Shown here: in pieces, positions 45,901 to 55,854 of the stretch
How positions within the stretch are numbered: the stretch's first letter is position 1
How the letters are laid out: each line of letters opens with the position of its first letter
Assembly (NCBI GenBank): GCA_016165875.1
Contig: JABBOT010000080.1
Span: 41,353,477-41,417,476, forward strand
Direction of reading: 5' to 3'
DNA: 64,000 nucleotides
Origin: Acanthopleura granulata
Taxonomy: Eukaryota > Mollusca > Polyplacophora > Chitonida > Chitonidae
Translations under genes and position numbers: made by a program
Notes under the pieces: model-generated
The model's input: the letters and a program-made list of their open reading frames with translations, nothing else
Told to the model about the DNA's origin: nothing
The model's database searches: none

Positions 45901-48900
45901 ATATTTATTTCATCGTCGCTTTACACCGTATTCAAGAATATTTTACTCATACAACAGAGGCCAGCTTTATGCGAGAGGAAACGGGACAGTAGATAGATAA
46001 GGGGACATTCATCTACAGCCATTATTATTTTCATGTTAAATATTTCATGATTATGAATGACCTATACTCTGTTTCAACTGTTTCTTGGTTGTATGTTGTT
46101 GTGTCTTTGTGATTTTCCCCCCAGCTGTTGAAGTTCATTGTTTTTTACATGCCTTTTCACTGACTCAGAATTACGGCTACAATTTCCTTAATCCATTGTG
46201 ATGCCAACACTGTATCATGATTCAAGACTGAAGTATTGCTGAAAGTGATGTCAACACCATCTGCATAGAGTTTTGGTCCAAATTATCTTGGTTGTAAACT
46301 TTTGGTTAGGTCTTCGTGGACTTCAACACTGTTCGTGTGTGGAAGCTTGAAATAAGGACAACTGCAACTGCTTGTTATCAATTAGTAATATCATACAGTT
46401 TGGAAACAAGCTTGAGTTCATGTATAGACACTTATAATTAATTAATGAGGAATGGTTAAGTACAAAAATTTTCAATTTCAGTACCTTGAAAGGTCACTCG
46501 AAACAAAAAAAATATTCGATTGAAAGAAAAGCTAAGTTTCCCCCTGAGAGTAGTGGTCGGTTGGTGGAAAAATGACTTCTTTGAAACCGTAAGAAGTACA
46601 AAAAACATTTTGTGTAAATTTTAGTCTATATGGAATAAACTCAACCTGGAAATTGCCTTCACATTGGAATGTTGTGTAAGTGAAAAATGATAAGGGGTTT
46701 AACAACAATCAGTCAAGTAATCAGTATCTTGTGAATGTGTCCCATCTGTTGTTATAGACAGTATTCTGTTCACTGTTTCCAGCTACAAGAAGGCCTCGCT
46801 CAAGTATTAGGCTTATTGAAAGCTCAACAACAAGAGGTCAACAGCCTGCAGTTGGCAGTTCAGGAGCAACAAGACCAACAAACACAGTTCCAGAAGCAAG
46901 TCCAGGAACAACAACAACTACAACAGGTTGCCATGGCAACGTCCGCGCCCAATATGGATGAACAGCTTGGGAAACTAGAAAACGTAATGGGGTCTCGGGT
47001 TGAACGTCTTCTCACGCATCATGCTCAGAGAGAAAGTATCCTTTAATGTTTATAGTCGACTTTTAATTGAGTCATGAAAAGTCACACAGGTATGCTGATT
47101 TATGGGAGACAGAGCACAGGAATACAAAAACGCATATTCTGTGTTTAACGTCATGGCCACTGTTACGAAGTGACACATATTGTTCACTTTTGAGCTCCTG
47201 TTGTTAAACATACATCTACCACTAGGTGTCTTAAAATATAATTGCCCAGATGAAGGTCGACTTGTTGCATTCTGTCTAAAGTATTTAACGCTGCCAAAGA
47301 AGAAAAAAAAGAAGGCCTCAGCTCTGTCCTGTTTGGTCCTCCAAGCCCCTTTACGGGCGTCCACAGCAGTTGTTTAATGAATGTCTGGCTTCTGGACTTA
47401 ACACATCAACCAGAACATCTGCCATATACCCTAGACTCATGAATATACGTCGGCCGATTTTTTCAAGAAATGATTGTGTCTGGGCTTATATCTGAAGACT
47501 GATAGGCCTTGATGACAGTAACTGTCGACCGCTCGCTTACGATGGTAACCGTGTACAGTAGGTGAAGACCACAAACATGGCATGCCAAGTTTAAAAGTTC
47601 GTCAGTAACATGCCAAAGGTTAGTGGCTTACTTCTGGCATTCTGGTTTCTTCCACCCTTAGAACTGATGACCATGAAAGAAGTGAAGAATTCTTGAGTAT
47701 GACATACTGCATTAAAAAACTGTCAATTTAATAATTAAATATATGTGGGAATGCAAATCATTTTCTTTAACCTTTGACCTCCAGACCAAAGGTTACAGGA
47801 AGTATTACGTCTTCAGCAAATGCAAGAACACCAGCGCCAGGAGCAGGTGATGAACTCTGTCAATCAAACACTCACAGTCTCGCTGCCAGGCAGGATTGAA
47901 AAGGTTGTTCGTCAGGAGATGAAAAACACCATAACTTCACGTGAGTTTGTCCTAATTGATATTCACTGGCTAGACCAATAGACAACTCCAGGCAAAAGAA
48001 CACAGAAGCAGAATCCATAATGATCAGATCAGCCAAAGATCAGCATTGTGACATGTTTTTCTTTATGGTTATTAACATTGTCAGAAAGTTATGTTCGTAG
48101 GTGTACGTTCAGCTGCAGTTGTATATATTTGACCTCTGCTATGTTGTAGATGTGAGTCGAGTTTTAGAGCCCATGAAGGAGCAGTTTCACCAGGACGTTG
48201 TTCAGAAACTGTCAGCAACAGATGCTTTGTTAAAAGACAGTATTGGCAAGATGGTGCGATCTCGGGTATGTGTGCTCCATATTTACCGAAGGAAATCGAT
48301 GAAACTGTTTTCTGTGATTCAGTGCTTGAACCTTGCCAGAATAACTTTGATCAATACATATGTTCTACAGTTCTGAATTTTACGCCATTTTTTTTTAATC
48401 TTAGTATGCCATGGTTTTTTGGTTAAAGGTACTTGGCTTTCAATTGGCCTCCACTGAATTGCCTTCCTTGAAGTAACTCACCCATGTTAATGTCACATTT
48501 GTCGAGTCCTCTGTGATCGAGTGGGACCTTTAAAAATAACTGTACGACATGTAAAACATTGGAGCGAGAAAAGTTGGAAATTCTTTTATAAATCTTGATT
48601 GCAGTAAAATAAATTTATCTGCAAGAGTGAGAATTTTAGAGAAAATAGAGGATTTCTCTCCGAGAGTATCTGGCCATTAATAACTTAATTTCCACTAGAT
48701 TTTCCCATTTGGGTTAAGGAAACTGTGTTCAGTTGGGATTTTCTCATGATGGCTTTCTGTCCCCTAAGTGCAATGAGCAAATTCTCACATATTTATTTGA
48801 AATCAATCCAAGATCGTTTGTCTCTTCTAATCATCTCCGGCCATCCTGTGTGTATTTGGGGTTGAGTATTTAGTTAGGAATAGAGAAGAACTCCGCCGAC

Positions 48901-51900
48901 TGAAGAGTAGGACATTTGTAGGCTTGTTTCTTGTTAGACACCAAACAATGAACTACACAACAAAGTTTGTTCACCATTTTTTGTGAAAAATTGTGCATTC
49001 TGATGCTTAGAAATAAGTTATTACCACTGTGAAATAACCGATGAATGACGTAGCCATTTAGGCTATTCAACAAGGCCCCACTTATAATAGTTTCAAACAA
49101 CAAACACTGATCTCACGTTATTTTATGTTGCATGCCACCTAACAGGGGAGGTAGTTCAGTGTGGGCCAGTTTCTAGGGCACAGGAGGTTTGCGATAGAAT
49201 TTGTAATGTCTCCCCTTCTCACCGGTTGTGGCTGTTCGTACAGCCTACAGATCTCTTGTCTTCCACAAATATGGTGTTTGTATCATTATATGTAAGGTTT
49301 ACCTCAGGCGCTCTGTTTTCTGTCACCCATAGAACTCATGCACTCAGGTTTCTGTCACCCATAGAACGGACCACCATTGTGTAACGTGAATAAATATCAG
49401 ACTCATTTTCTTGCAGGCAACTGTGGAAGCGGTAGGGACTGCGGCAGGGAATGCTATACAAGCCCCACTGGCTGCAGCATACAGAGAAACCTTCCATAAT
49501 ACTGTGGTACCTTCATTTGAACGGGCTACTCAGATGATGTATCAGCAGATAAACGACACATTTCAAAAAGGATCAAAAGAATGTGTGTATTTTACTGTAC
49601 CTTAATAAAACTCTGCAAGGAATAAAGCTATCGTTAAAAATATCTTGCTTTGGTGCAACCCTTTACCTTTGACCCTTTGAGATTTATGTAAAAGTTGTAT
49701 AAATTTTTCTGTCAATGTAGAGTTCTTTAAAACTCATTTTCTTCATTAGCCAGGAAAAAAAAAGAGTTATCCCATTTTTCTGGCAAGATATACTTCCATC
49801 AAATCACTTTAAAAGATGGCCTAAACATCATTGAAGATGTAGTGTGTACACATCAGTGTGCATGCAGTTTGTAACACTTTCATCTGCTTTTGAAGTGTAT
49901 GTACTTTTTAGGTAATAAATTCATGTTGTTTACTTCTTCGATGTATTTATCCGAAACATCTCCCAAACCACAGATACTATCAGGTAATTTATATAAACAA
50001 TACCACATGTGCAGATACATCAGTATAAGTCTGAAGAAATGAATGGTTTTACTAACTGCAAGAGCATAATTACTTATTTTTGCCTTGTGTTCACTTTATT
50101 GGAAACAGATTCATTACAGCTAGAAAGTCACCTAGAGAAATTACGAAAGAAACATCTAGAATCGAGAGATCCGTTAATCCACCAGCTAAACGCCCTAGTT
50201 GAGGCCTTCCAGCAAACGGCCAACAAGATCGAGTCCCAGGTGGTACAAACTGTGCAGTCAGAAGTACAGAGTCAGCTGGACACATCTCTTACCAGGTAGG
50301 CTCATTAGTTCCCTTAAGGTATCAGAGAGGTTAATCACCTTGTTAGTCTGTCAGCCTGTCTGTCATGAATCATTTTGTTTGACTTCTACTTTTTGTGAAA
50401 TGGTTCATCGTATTGACTTTAAACTTAGCTTATACCTTCATTGTGACAAGTCATTGTCACAAAACATTTTTCATATATGAACTGCTTCGACTTATCAACT
50501 AAATTTTGACCAATTTGGCTTTGTTTTGGACTTTGTTTCCAAACGCTTTGATGTACTGGATTGAAACTTGGTTTGCAGCTTTAGTATGACAAACTACAGG
50601 CCAGGTTTGAGTTTTAGGCTGTTTTCTACAAAGGTATTAGTGTTTTTCTTTCTTCAGTTTTGGACTCCAAAATGGTAGCTCTTACTCTGATGGCTCAAAC
50701 GGTGAATACCCCAAGTTAACACTGTTAATAACTCAGTTAATACTGAGTTTTGTCAGAGAAGCGGAGAGTAACCAGTCAATAACACAATCCTGACTAAGAA
50801 GGTGTGGTTTCATTCCTGGCCTTTGGCAATCCATCAGTTGTTGGAAGATCACTGTGCCCCCCCCCACCCACCCCGCACCCCGGTCAAGAGTGCACATCTT
50901 CACTTCACTGGTGACGAAAGTTTTTCAGTAACTTGCCAAAAGGCCAGTTGCTTCCCCTAGATACTCCACTTTCCTCAACCCATAAAATTGATTAGGACAG
51001 TTTTATGAGTGTGTTGCTGAACAGCTGTAAGTTAGTCTGACTTCCGTGGTGTCCTTTCAGTTTTAAAGAAAACCTATTGTCGCATGTGCGCGACGTGGTG
51101 AAAGAGGAGGTGAACACGATCATGAGGGAGCAGAGCGTTTCGCTGAGCGACACCGTGGTCAACGCTGTGCGTTCCAGCGCTGCTACCCCAGTCCCCATGC
51201 CCACAGACCCCCAACAACAACAGGAAGTCATCCTGAGTCTTCTCCAGCAGGGCCAGCTCAATGCAGCATTTCAGAAGGTGGGTCAGGCACACACTTTTTT
51301 TTACAAGTATGTTAGGTTCATCTGTCTGGTCTGTTACATCGTTGCATCAGGTGCATTTCCCGTCCTGGCTCAAGCTCAGACTGCTACCTAAAACGATCCG
51401 AAGGGAAAATGCTCTGGTTTAAAGAGGGCTCTTGTGCTGTTCCTTCCACACATACATCTGACTGCCATCATAACCATACATCTGACTGCCATCATAACCA
51501 TACATCATCACCATACATCTGACTGCCATCATAACCATACATCTGACTGCCATCATAACAGTGAAATATTCTTCATCACCAAGCCATACACAGATCAGTT
51601 TGAAGTGAAAAAGGACCTTAAAAAAAATCACTGTCAAGGCCATTTATAACTGTATCATTTTTGGGCTGAATAAATAATGCTGTTAAATACTTGAAATCTA
51701 TGCTGGCTTTTTGATCACGTTAAAGTGTCAATAATGCCACTAATTTTTTTGTAGAATGTCGCGTAAAATGTTGGATAACATCCTTTTTCTACAGACAGTA
51801 CAGTAGTAAGAAGTACAAGAATTTTATCTGAAGGTTAAAATATAAGTATATAAACATCACTACCAACATTACACATGGACGTGTGTTGCAGGCTCTGTCA

Positions 51901-54900
51901 GCATCTAATCTGGACCTAGTGATGTTTGTCTGTGACACGGTTATACCCTCCCAGGTGTTCAACCAAAGCCCCTGCCCCCTCCAGCAGCCGGTGCTACTCT
52001 CCCTAATACAGCAACTCTCAGCAGAGCTGGGGCAGAACACCGATCTCAAACACAAGTAAGTACATCTGTATTCTTGTTTTATCCACAATGACAGACAGGT
52101 AGGTACAGCTTCTGCCATCATTTCGTACCATCATGATACATAGGTAGCTACAATTTCTGATGTCATGGTATACCATCATGATACATAGGTAGCTACAATT
52201 TCTGATGTCATGGTATACCATCATGATACATAGGTAGCTACAATTTCTGATGTCATGGTATACCATCATGATACATAGGTAGCTACAATTTCTGATGTCA
52301 TGGTATACCATCATGATACATAGGTAGCTACAATTTCTGATGTCACGGTATACCACCATGATACATAGGTAGCTACAATTTCTGATGTCATGGTATACCA
52401 TCATGATACATAGGTAGCTACAATTTCTGATGTCATGGTATACCATCATGAAACATAGGTAGCTACAATTTCTGATGTCATGGTATACCATCATGATACA
52501 TAGGTAGCTACAATTTCTGATGTCATGGTATACCATCATGATATATAAGTAGGTACAACTCCTGCTGTCTTGTTGTACAGGTCCTTGGTATCAATAGGCA
52601 GACAGTGCTGTCCTTTGTGATGTTTGTCAACTACTACACATGCCCCTGTCTGTAAATCATCACAAGACCATATGCCGATACTTGTTTTGCAAAACCATTC
52701 ATCAGTTTGAATTGAGTTACAGGATAACTTTCAGTTTTTCGTCCATTTGGACAATGTAATGATGACATTGTCCATTTTTCACTCTCCTGGTGACCAGAAG
52801 AGGTTATATATTAGCAAATTGCCCTGCATCTGTCTGTCTCTGTCAGTCCATCAATCTGTCTGACTGTCTGTATGTCCATCATCTGTTAACTTGTCCTACA
52901 AAACATTACTCCCCATACAGTTTTTGTCTGATTGGAACGAAACTCAAGTGTAGACTACAGATCCCTGGCCCAGATTTGGAAGGGGCAGAGGGGAAGGCGA
53001 TCCCAGTCATATTAGCCAGGGGCTTGGGGGTTGTGGCCCCCAGCAGCCAGGAGGCCTGCGTTGTTGCAAATGACTTCAGTGCAGTTTATTATGAGAATTC
53101 ATATATTTACACTTTTATGTGCTAAATGTTCAGACATTTTGCAAATTAAACCAGTATTTCAACGGCAGTTTATTCACAGAATCAATATGACAGTAAGCAC
53201 ATGTATGTACATACACCTCTTACCTGCCTTTCCTTCAGGGCTTCCTAGCAGCATGTCTCTTGTTTAGGCCCACAAATATTCTCAAAATTACACAATGTAA
53301 ACAGTTTTAAGTGTTGAGTGAATTGGGTAAATTCCACTAAGGCATTTCTGGCTGAAGTGCAATTAACTAGTCATGTACTGAATTATGTAAGTAATGGATG
53401 CTTAAAAATTTCATGTACATGTTTGAAATAGCAATACATTTCTTTGTCTTTTACATATTTTTACATTTTCATTTAAGAAATGACTTTGTGGAGATCAGTA
53501 CACCTTGTCAGTGGGAAATAATTCAGTAGCTCAATAGCAAATGTTAATTTATTTCTTGTTTATTTTACTTCTATTCACAATAAAAATAAAAAAAATAGCA
53601 CTGTTTGTCTGCCTCTTCTGTGTACTGATGGTTAACGTAATGCTCTGATAGGTAACGTAACATCATGATATGCTTTCTACAGAGTTCACAAAATAGAACT
53701 GGTGTCATTTTCCTGTCAATAATTTTGTCTTCAAATAGAGCTTTCAGGGACAGCGATGCCAGAGTTCAAGCCAGTAGGACCTGTATGTGCATGTCTGTAA
53801 TGTTTCTTTCGTTACATCGACACCTATACAATAGATGTGTAGGCCTTTGGTCTACGACGTTTCCATGTTGCTGTAACAGTTTTCATACACGTTTTGCAAA
53901 TATGGGGCGAATTGTAGGACATCATTCGTACAAGTGTAGAAATTATAAGCAAAAAACAAATTTTTCATCAAAATTCAGTATGGGCACCAAGTTATGTGGT
54001 GAAAAGTTTCCAAAAGTTTAGGTGCAAAACTTCAGGTTTTGGGCTGAAACATACTGAAGTTTCATAGTTGTGTGACTTAGCGTTTTCTCGAGAGGCATGG
54101 GACAAAACTGCCGAGAATAATAATAATAATATGAACAAAAAAAAAAAGGGATTATTGAACCCCTAATAACAACCCAATCAGAATTGAGTAACAAAACTGT
54201 TTGAGTTTCACATTTTGAAATTTTTTGTGCGCTTGTTGCACTTAATGTTATGCTCGCATCTTCTAAAGCACTTTGTTCAGCTTTTTGGTGTTCTTTACAA
54301 CCTCTTATGTCTTATGTTTTAACAGACGAAATTTCCGTTGCTGTTGTTGTTGTATCGCCTGTCGTCAAGCTTGGCTTTTGTGCTGGTTTGGCAACGGAAA
54401 ACGATTGAATTGACTTGCTTTGTTTCTGTGGCTGTACAGATTTGTGTGTCCGCTGTCTTTCTTGGCATTCTTGGCCTGGCATTGCGGCCACGGTTCATCT
54501 AAATCTCACGAAATTTTAATGTCCATCCAGCAACTGATAAACAACTGGAAGCACACTATTGGAAGCACTTTCCCGGCGAACTCAACTGGGGTGCATTCCA
54601 TTGACTCGGCAGTGGCCACTGACACGTAGTTCTGTGCGCCACTGGAGGAGACCAGAGGCATCATTATTACCACCGAATCTGACGTTGTTGGAGTTCGTGG
54701 CGTGTATTGTTACGTCTTAGCTCCCGAAACTTGACCGAACTTACAGAACATTGGGACATCACACTGCGTCCTCCAGTGGCCACTGAATCTGCCATCGGTG
54801 GTAGTGACATCAAGAACACACCCCTGAGTTGGGCCGAAAGAATGATATACTGGAAACCAGGCATTTTCGCACTTGTACAACACGTCTGCACTTGACAAAA

Positions 54901-55854
54901 TATCCCAATCATCGTTTTGAAAACACATCATAATGAAATTTAGGACAGGATGCGAGTGTATATGTATGTTAAGAGCAGGGCAACTGAGTTAAGGGGCATG
55001 GCGCTGCGCCTGGCAAATAGCGAGGGGTCGAGATCCATAATTTGTAGTATCGATTTTCCATTTCATTGATCAGTTTTCCATCTGTCTGTCTGTCTGTTTA
55101 TGCAGTATATGTTAACGTACATGTATCTTTTAAAACGCTACTTCTCCTACAGCTTTTGCGCAATTTCAGTGAAACTTTTTTTAAGTGTAGACTACATCAA
55201 GATGCATAATTTGTAGTATCAATTTTCCATTCCTGTGATTGGTTGTCTGTCTGTCTGGTCATCCAAAATGCTACAAGGTGCTTTTACAGTTTTTGTCCAG
55301 TTTCAATAAAATTTGGTACAAGTGAATCAAGATACATATTTTGTCCCAACCAGTAGTGCTGCTGTGTCATTTGAGACTCTGGTTATTCTTAAATCGGTTC
55401 AGTGTATTGAATTGAAAATTGATAAATGGCTGTACCATCATGACGGTTTTGAGTTTTGGATGAGTGTCACTCGTCACTGTTTTCTTTTATTGAAGAAAAC
55501 TGCGGAAGAGAAAGAGCCAGATGGAGACCGTCCCTTATTATTCTGTGGACTAGCTTTCACTTAACTTTTATTCTGCCGAATCAAAGGACATGTATTAGGA
55601 AATAAATACTGGTAGAATGCTTGTTGATACCTGTTGTTAATCTGCCTGTGTTTGTTTTGTTGTTGTTCAGATACCTGGAGGAGGCTGTGATGAACCTGGA
55701 TACTAGTCACCCTGTCACTCAGGAACACATGCAGGGAGTGCTCTATGGACTCTGCCAAAAACTCAAACAGTTCATCCAGGCCAACCCCACAGAGAAGTCG
55801 GCGAAAAGTTTGCGCATGTTACTGATGGCCTCCCAGTCCCTCCTCAAGCAGTGA
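24962..55854 (+). CDS. EDC4: EDC4 (Ge-1/Hedls), enhancer of mRNA decapping 4, complete
   Basis: Twenty-eight coding exons traced: 24962-25052, 26795-26852, 27362-27451, 29694-29805, 30328-30433, 31811-31997, 33519-33681, 34092-34196, 35565-35674, 36114-36197, 36559-36654, 37352-37460, 37851-38022, 38594-38693, 39292-39386, 40139-40259, 41080-41690, 42735-42876, 43186-43362, 44725-44779, 46783-47035, 47785-47940, 48150-48265, 49417-49582, 50109-50295, 51061-51277, 51892-52055, 55671-55854. All phases agree; total 4227 nt, 1408 aa (human about 1401). EDC4 is the P-body scaffold that joins DCP1/DCP2 and XRN1 for mRNA decapping and 5'-3' decay. The order WD40 propeller, low-complexity linker, coiled coil and helical C-terminus matches the family. 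The start (ATGGATACCCAC) is the first Met of exon 1; upstream UTR exons are possible. Exon 6 uses a weak donor (gtatcc), chosen because it restores the conserved join to exon 7. Confidence 0.95.
25053..26794. other. EDC4 intron 1
   Basis: No supported gene or complete repeat. Stop-free stretches of 65-108 codons (e.g. 25935-26261) lack splice signals and family resemblance. Confidence 0.55.
27452..29693. other. EDC4 intron 3
   Basis: AT-rich. Nothing supported beyond a local ATATATACATATATGTATAT palindromic run near 28682. Confidence 0.5.
30572..30733. repeat. 54-bp tandem repeat, three copies (EDC4 intron 5)
   Basis: AGTACAACACTCGCTGAAAA begins copies at 30572 and 30680, with a variant at 30626. 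Each runs on through GTCTTCCACCAGTGTTG. The period is a multiple of three, so the minus strand shows a misleading repetitive reading frame. Confidence 0.85.
31469..31681. mobile_element. 213-bp inverted-repeat element in EDC4 intron 5
   Basis: The left arm (CATCTTTGAAGTGCTTTCAG..) and the right arm (CTGAAAGCACCTTCCAAGAC) are near inverted copies of about 33 bp. A non-autonomous DNA element is likely; no clear target duplication was seen. Confidence 0.5.
32094..33072. mobile_element. Non-autonomous hAT-like element in EDC4 intron 6
   Basis: Begins CAGGCCTGGCATT and ends AATGCCAGACCTG, a classic hAT terminus. Flanking 8-bp sites are ATGGCAAT and TGGGCAAT (6 of 8 equal). There is no transposase frame, and poly-C runs lie near the right end. 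Internal sequence is shared with 44885-45590. Confidence 0.75.
33090..33405 (+). mobile_element. SINE family B in EDC4 intron 6
   Basis: B-box-like GGGGGTTCAATCCCAACG, then CTGGCAAAGGCTGGTGGTTT, CCATCATATAAG and the tail AGTCAAATAAATAAATAG. It lies 18 bp beyond the hAT-like element. Confidence 0.72.
33860..34015 (+). mobile_element. SINE family B fragment (EDC4 intron 7)
   Basis: Contains GCAGGTCGGTGGTTTAA, a CAACCGCTCC..CTGGCAGCCAT segment and AAAATTCTTGGGTTCAGAAA ending in AAATAAATGA; diverged. Confidence 0.5.
36291..36424. repeat. ~68-bp tandem duplication in EDC4 intron 10
   Basis: TATAGCTCTAAATGGA..TTTACTTCATA.GGCAT occurs twice in a row with minor differences. Confidence 0.75.
38375..38547 (+). 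mobile_element. SINE family B (EDC4 intron 13)
   Basis: TGACAAAGGCCGGTGGTTTA, CTCCAGGCGCTCTGTGTTCC, AGTAAGTGGAAAATGC and the tail AATGATTAAATAAATAAATA, ending 47 bp before exon 14. Confidence 0.72.
39110..39255 (+). mobile_element. SINE family B fragment just upstream of EDC4 exon 15
   Basis: GATGGTCAGTGGGTTACTCC, AGGTTTCCACCACACAAACC, TGACCACGGTCATATGAGTG and ACAAATACATAAAATAAAC. Confidence 0.6.
39405..39692 (+). mobile_element. SINE family C between EDC4 exon 15 and its partial duplicate
   Basis: GACTTTAAAAATGGTACTTG, GAGCAAGGAAACAGGACTAG, TTCGGCATGATGTTCCAGTG, GTCATATGACTGAAACA and the tail AAACCCCAAGCACTCACTCA. It begins about 20 bp after the exon 15 donor. Confidence 0.8.
39693..39745 (+). 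pseudogene. Partial duplicate of EDC4 exon 15 with its splice donor
   Basis: ACCCCTCAG, CCATCAGCTCATTGTCCCA and GACAG/gtcagt follow the order of the last ~50 nt of exon 15 (ACCCCTCAG, CCATCAGCTCAGTGTCCCA, GACAG/gttagt). There is no acceptor of its own and a frame-breaking change (CATAAGACAG), so it is unlikely to be coding. Confidence 0.72.
41691..42734. other. EDC4 intron 17: dispersed repeat with nuclear-receptor-like half-sites
   Basis: At about 41780-42000 a degenerate duplication (AACGCTCTGTCTCTAAAACG, then AATGCTCCATCTCTTGAACA) surrounds TGACCTTGA (41884) facing TCAAGGTCA (41901). An RFX-like X-box lies at 42337-42350. No gene seen. Confidence 0.5.
43363..44390. other. EDC4 intron 19, left part
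   Basis: No gene. A poly-T run (44290) sits in a family-B-like fragment (about 44200-44340). The rest is unique-looking sequence with no inverted ends I could define. Confidence 0.4.
44400..44690 (+). mobile_element. SINE family C in EDC4 intron 19
   Basis: The head CTGTGGCTTGGTGGTTAGAG, then ATACCAAAGGCTTTAAAAAT, GGTCGGCCTGGTGTCAGT, CTTCGGCATG and a tail AAACCCAAGCATACATGC, ending about 35 bp before exon 20. Confidence 0.75.
44885..45590. mobile_element. Second copy of the intron 6 element family (EDC4 intron 20)
   Basis: Shares with 32340-32760 the ordered blocks TATGAATTTTCATC, TGTATGAAAATTCAGTCA, GAAACAACAAC, AACCATAAAAGCC, GCTGTGTGGCTTTTA, TCACAGTGGGTGT and CTGGGC. The left end CACGGCTTAAAATTAACG is hAT-like; the right end is not resolved. 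Confidence 0.6.
46927..46940. promoter_or_regulatory. Perfect RFX X-box palindrome inside EDC4 exon 21
   Basis: GTTGCCATGGCAAC is a 14-bp perfect palindrome identical to the idealised X-box bound by RFX factors. It overlaps codons for Q-V-A-M-A-T, so chance is possible. Confidence 0.35.
47560..47720 (+). mobile_element. SINE family B fragment (EDC4 intron 21)
   Basis: TCAGTAACATGCCAAAGGTT, AGTGGCTTACTTCTGGCATT, TTCTTCCACCCTTAGAACTG and GAATTCTTGAGTATGACATA. Confidence 0.6.
51451..51560. repeat. 24-bp minisatellite, about four copies (EDC4 intron 26)
   Basis: CATACATCTGACTGCCATCA plus TAAC repeats head to tail with one truncated unit. The unit resembles the ACCCATAAAACTGACCGCCAT segment of family B SINEs. 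Confidence 0.88.
52095..52555. repeat. 45-bp minisatellite, 9-10 copies (EDC4 intron 27)
   Basis: Unit ATACATAGGTAGCTACAATT plus 25 bp ending in TGGTATACCATCATG, nearly identical in nine copies. Each holds the perfect palindrome ATGGTATACCAT. The array starts about 40 bp after the exon 27 donor. Its length is a multiple of three, which creates a repetitive minus-strand open frame with no sign of being a gene. Confidence 0.93.
52560..55670. other. EDC4 intron 27, remainder
   Basis: About 52790-53040 and 55010-55340 belong to one dispersed repeat family (CTGTCTGTCTG tracts with CAGTTTTTGTC and GTGTAGACTACA). A lectin-like fragment lies at 54710-54931. The rest (53280-54330) shows no supported feature. 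Confidence 0.5.
54710..54931 (-). pseudogene. Possible C-type-lectin terminal exon or remnant
   Basis: The minus strand reads WFPVYHSFGPTQGCVLD, then a Gly-rich turn, HWRTQCDVPMFCKFG, then a stop within eight codons. The spacing C..W..C..F.CK followed by a near stop is that of the end of a C-type lectin domain. A possible acceptor (gtcaagtgcag) precedes DVLYKCEN. No upstream lectin exon was found and the calcium-binding QPD/EPN motif is not visible, so a retained fragment is as likely as a nested gene. Confidence 0.32.

Larger units (their letters stand above)
46783..55854 (+). other. EDC4: EDC4 exons 21-28: coiled coil and helical C-terminal domain (about residues 929-1408)
   Basis: Exon 21 is a Gln-rich coiled coil (QEQQDQQTQFQKQVQEQQQL). 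Exons 22-25 continue heptads and carry APLAAAYRETFHNTVVPSFE and MMYQQINDTFQKG. Exon 26 has VRSSAATPVPMPTDPQ and LLQQGQLNAAFQK, exon 27 NLDLVMFVCDTV and PCPLQQPVLLSLIQQLSAEL, exon 28 YLEEAVMNLDTSHPVTQEHM. In known EDC4/Ge-1 this region self-associates, targets P-bodies and binds XRN1. The stop is TGA at 55852. Confidence 0.92.

Noticed and set aside
52018..52539. 173-codon minus-strand open frame with a 15-residue repeat
   Set aside because: It is the 45-bp minisatellite read in its one stop-free frame, with no splice sites, promoter or protein-family features.
54420..54629. 69-codon plus-strand frame with a hydrophobic start
   Set aside because: It resembles a signal peptide but has no partner exon, and the strand with the lectin-like match is the opposite one.
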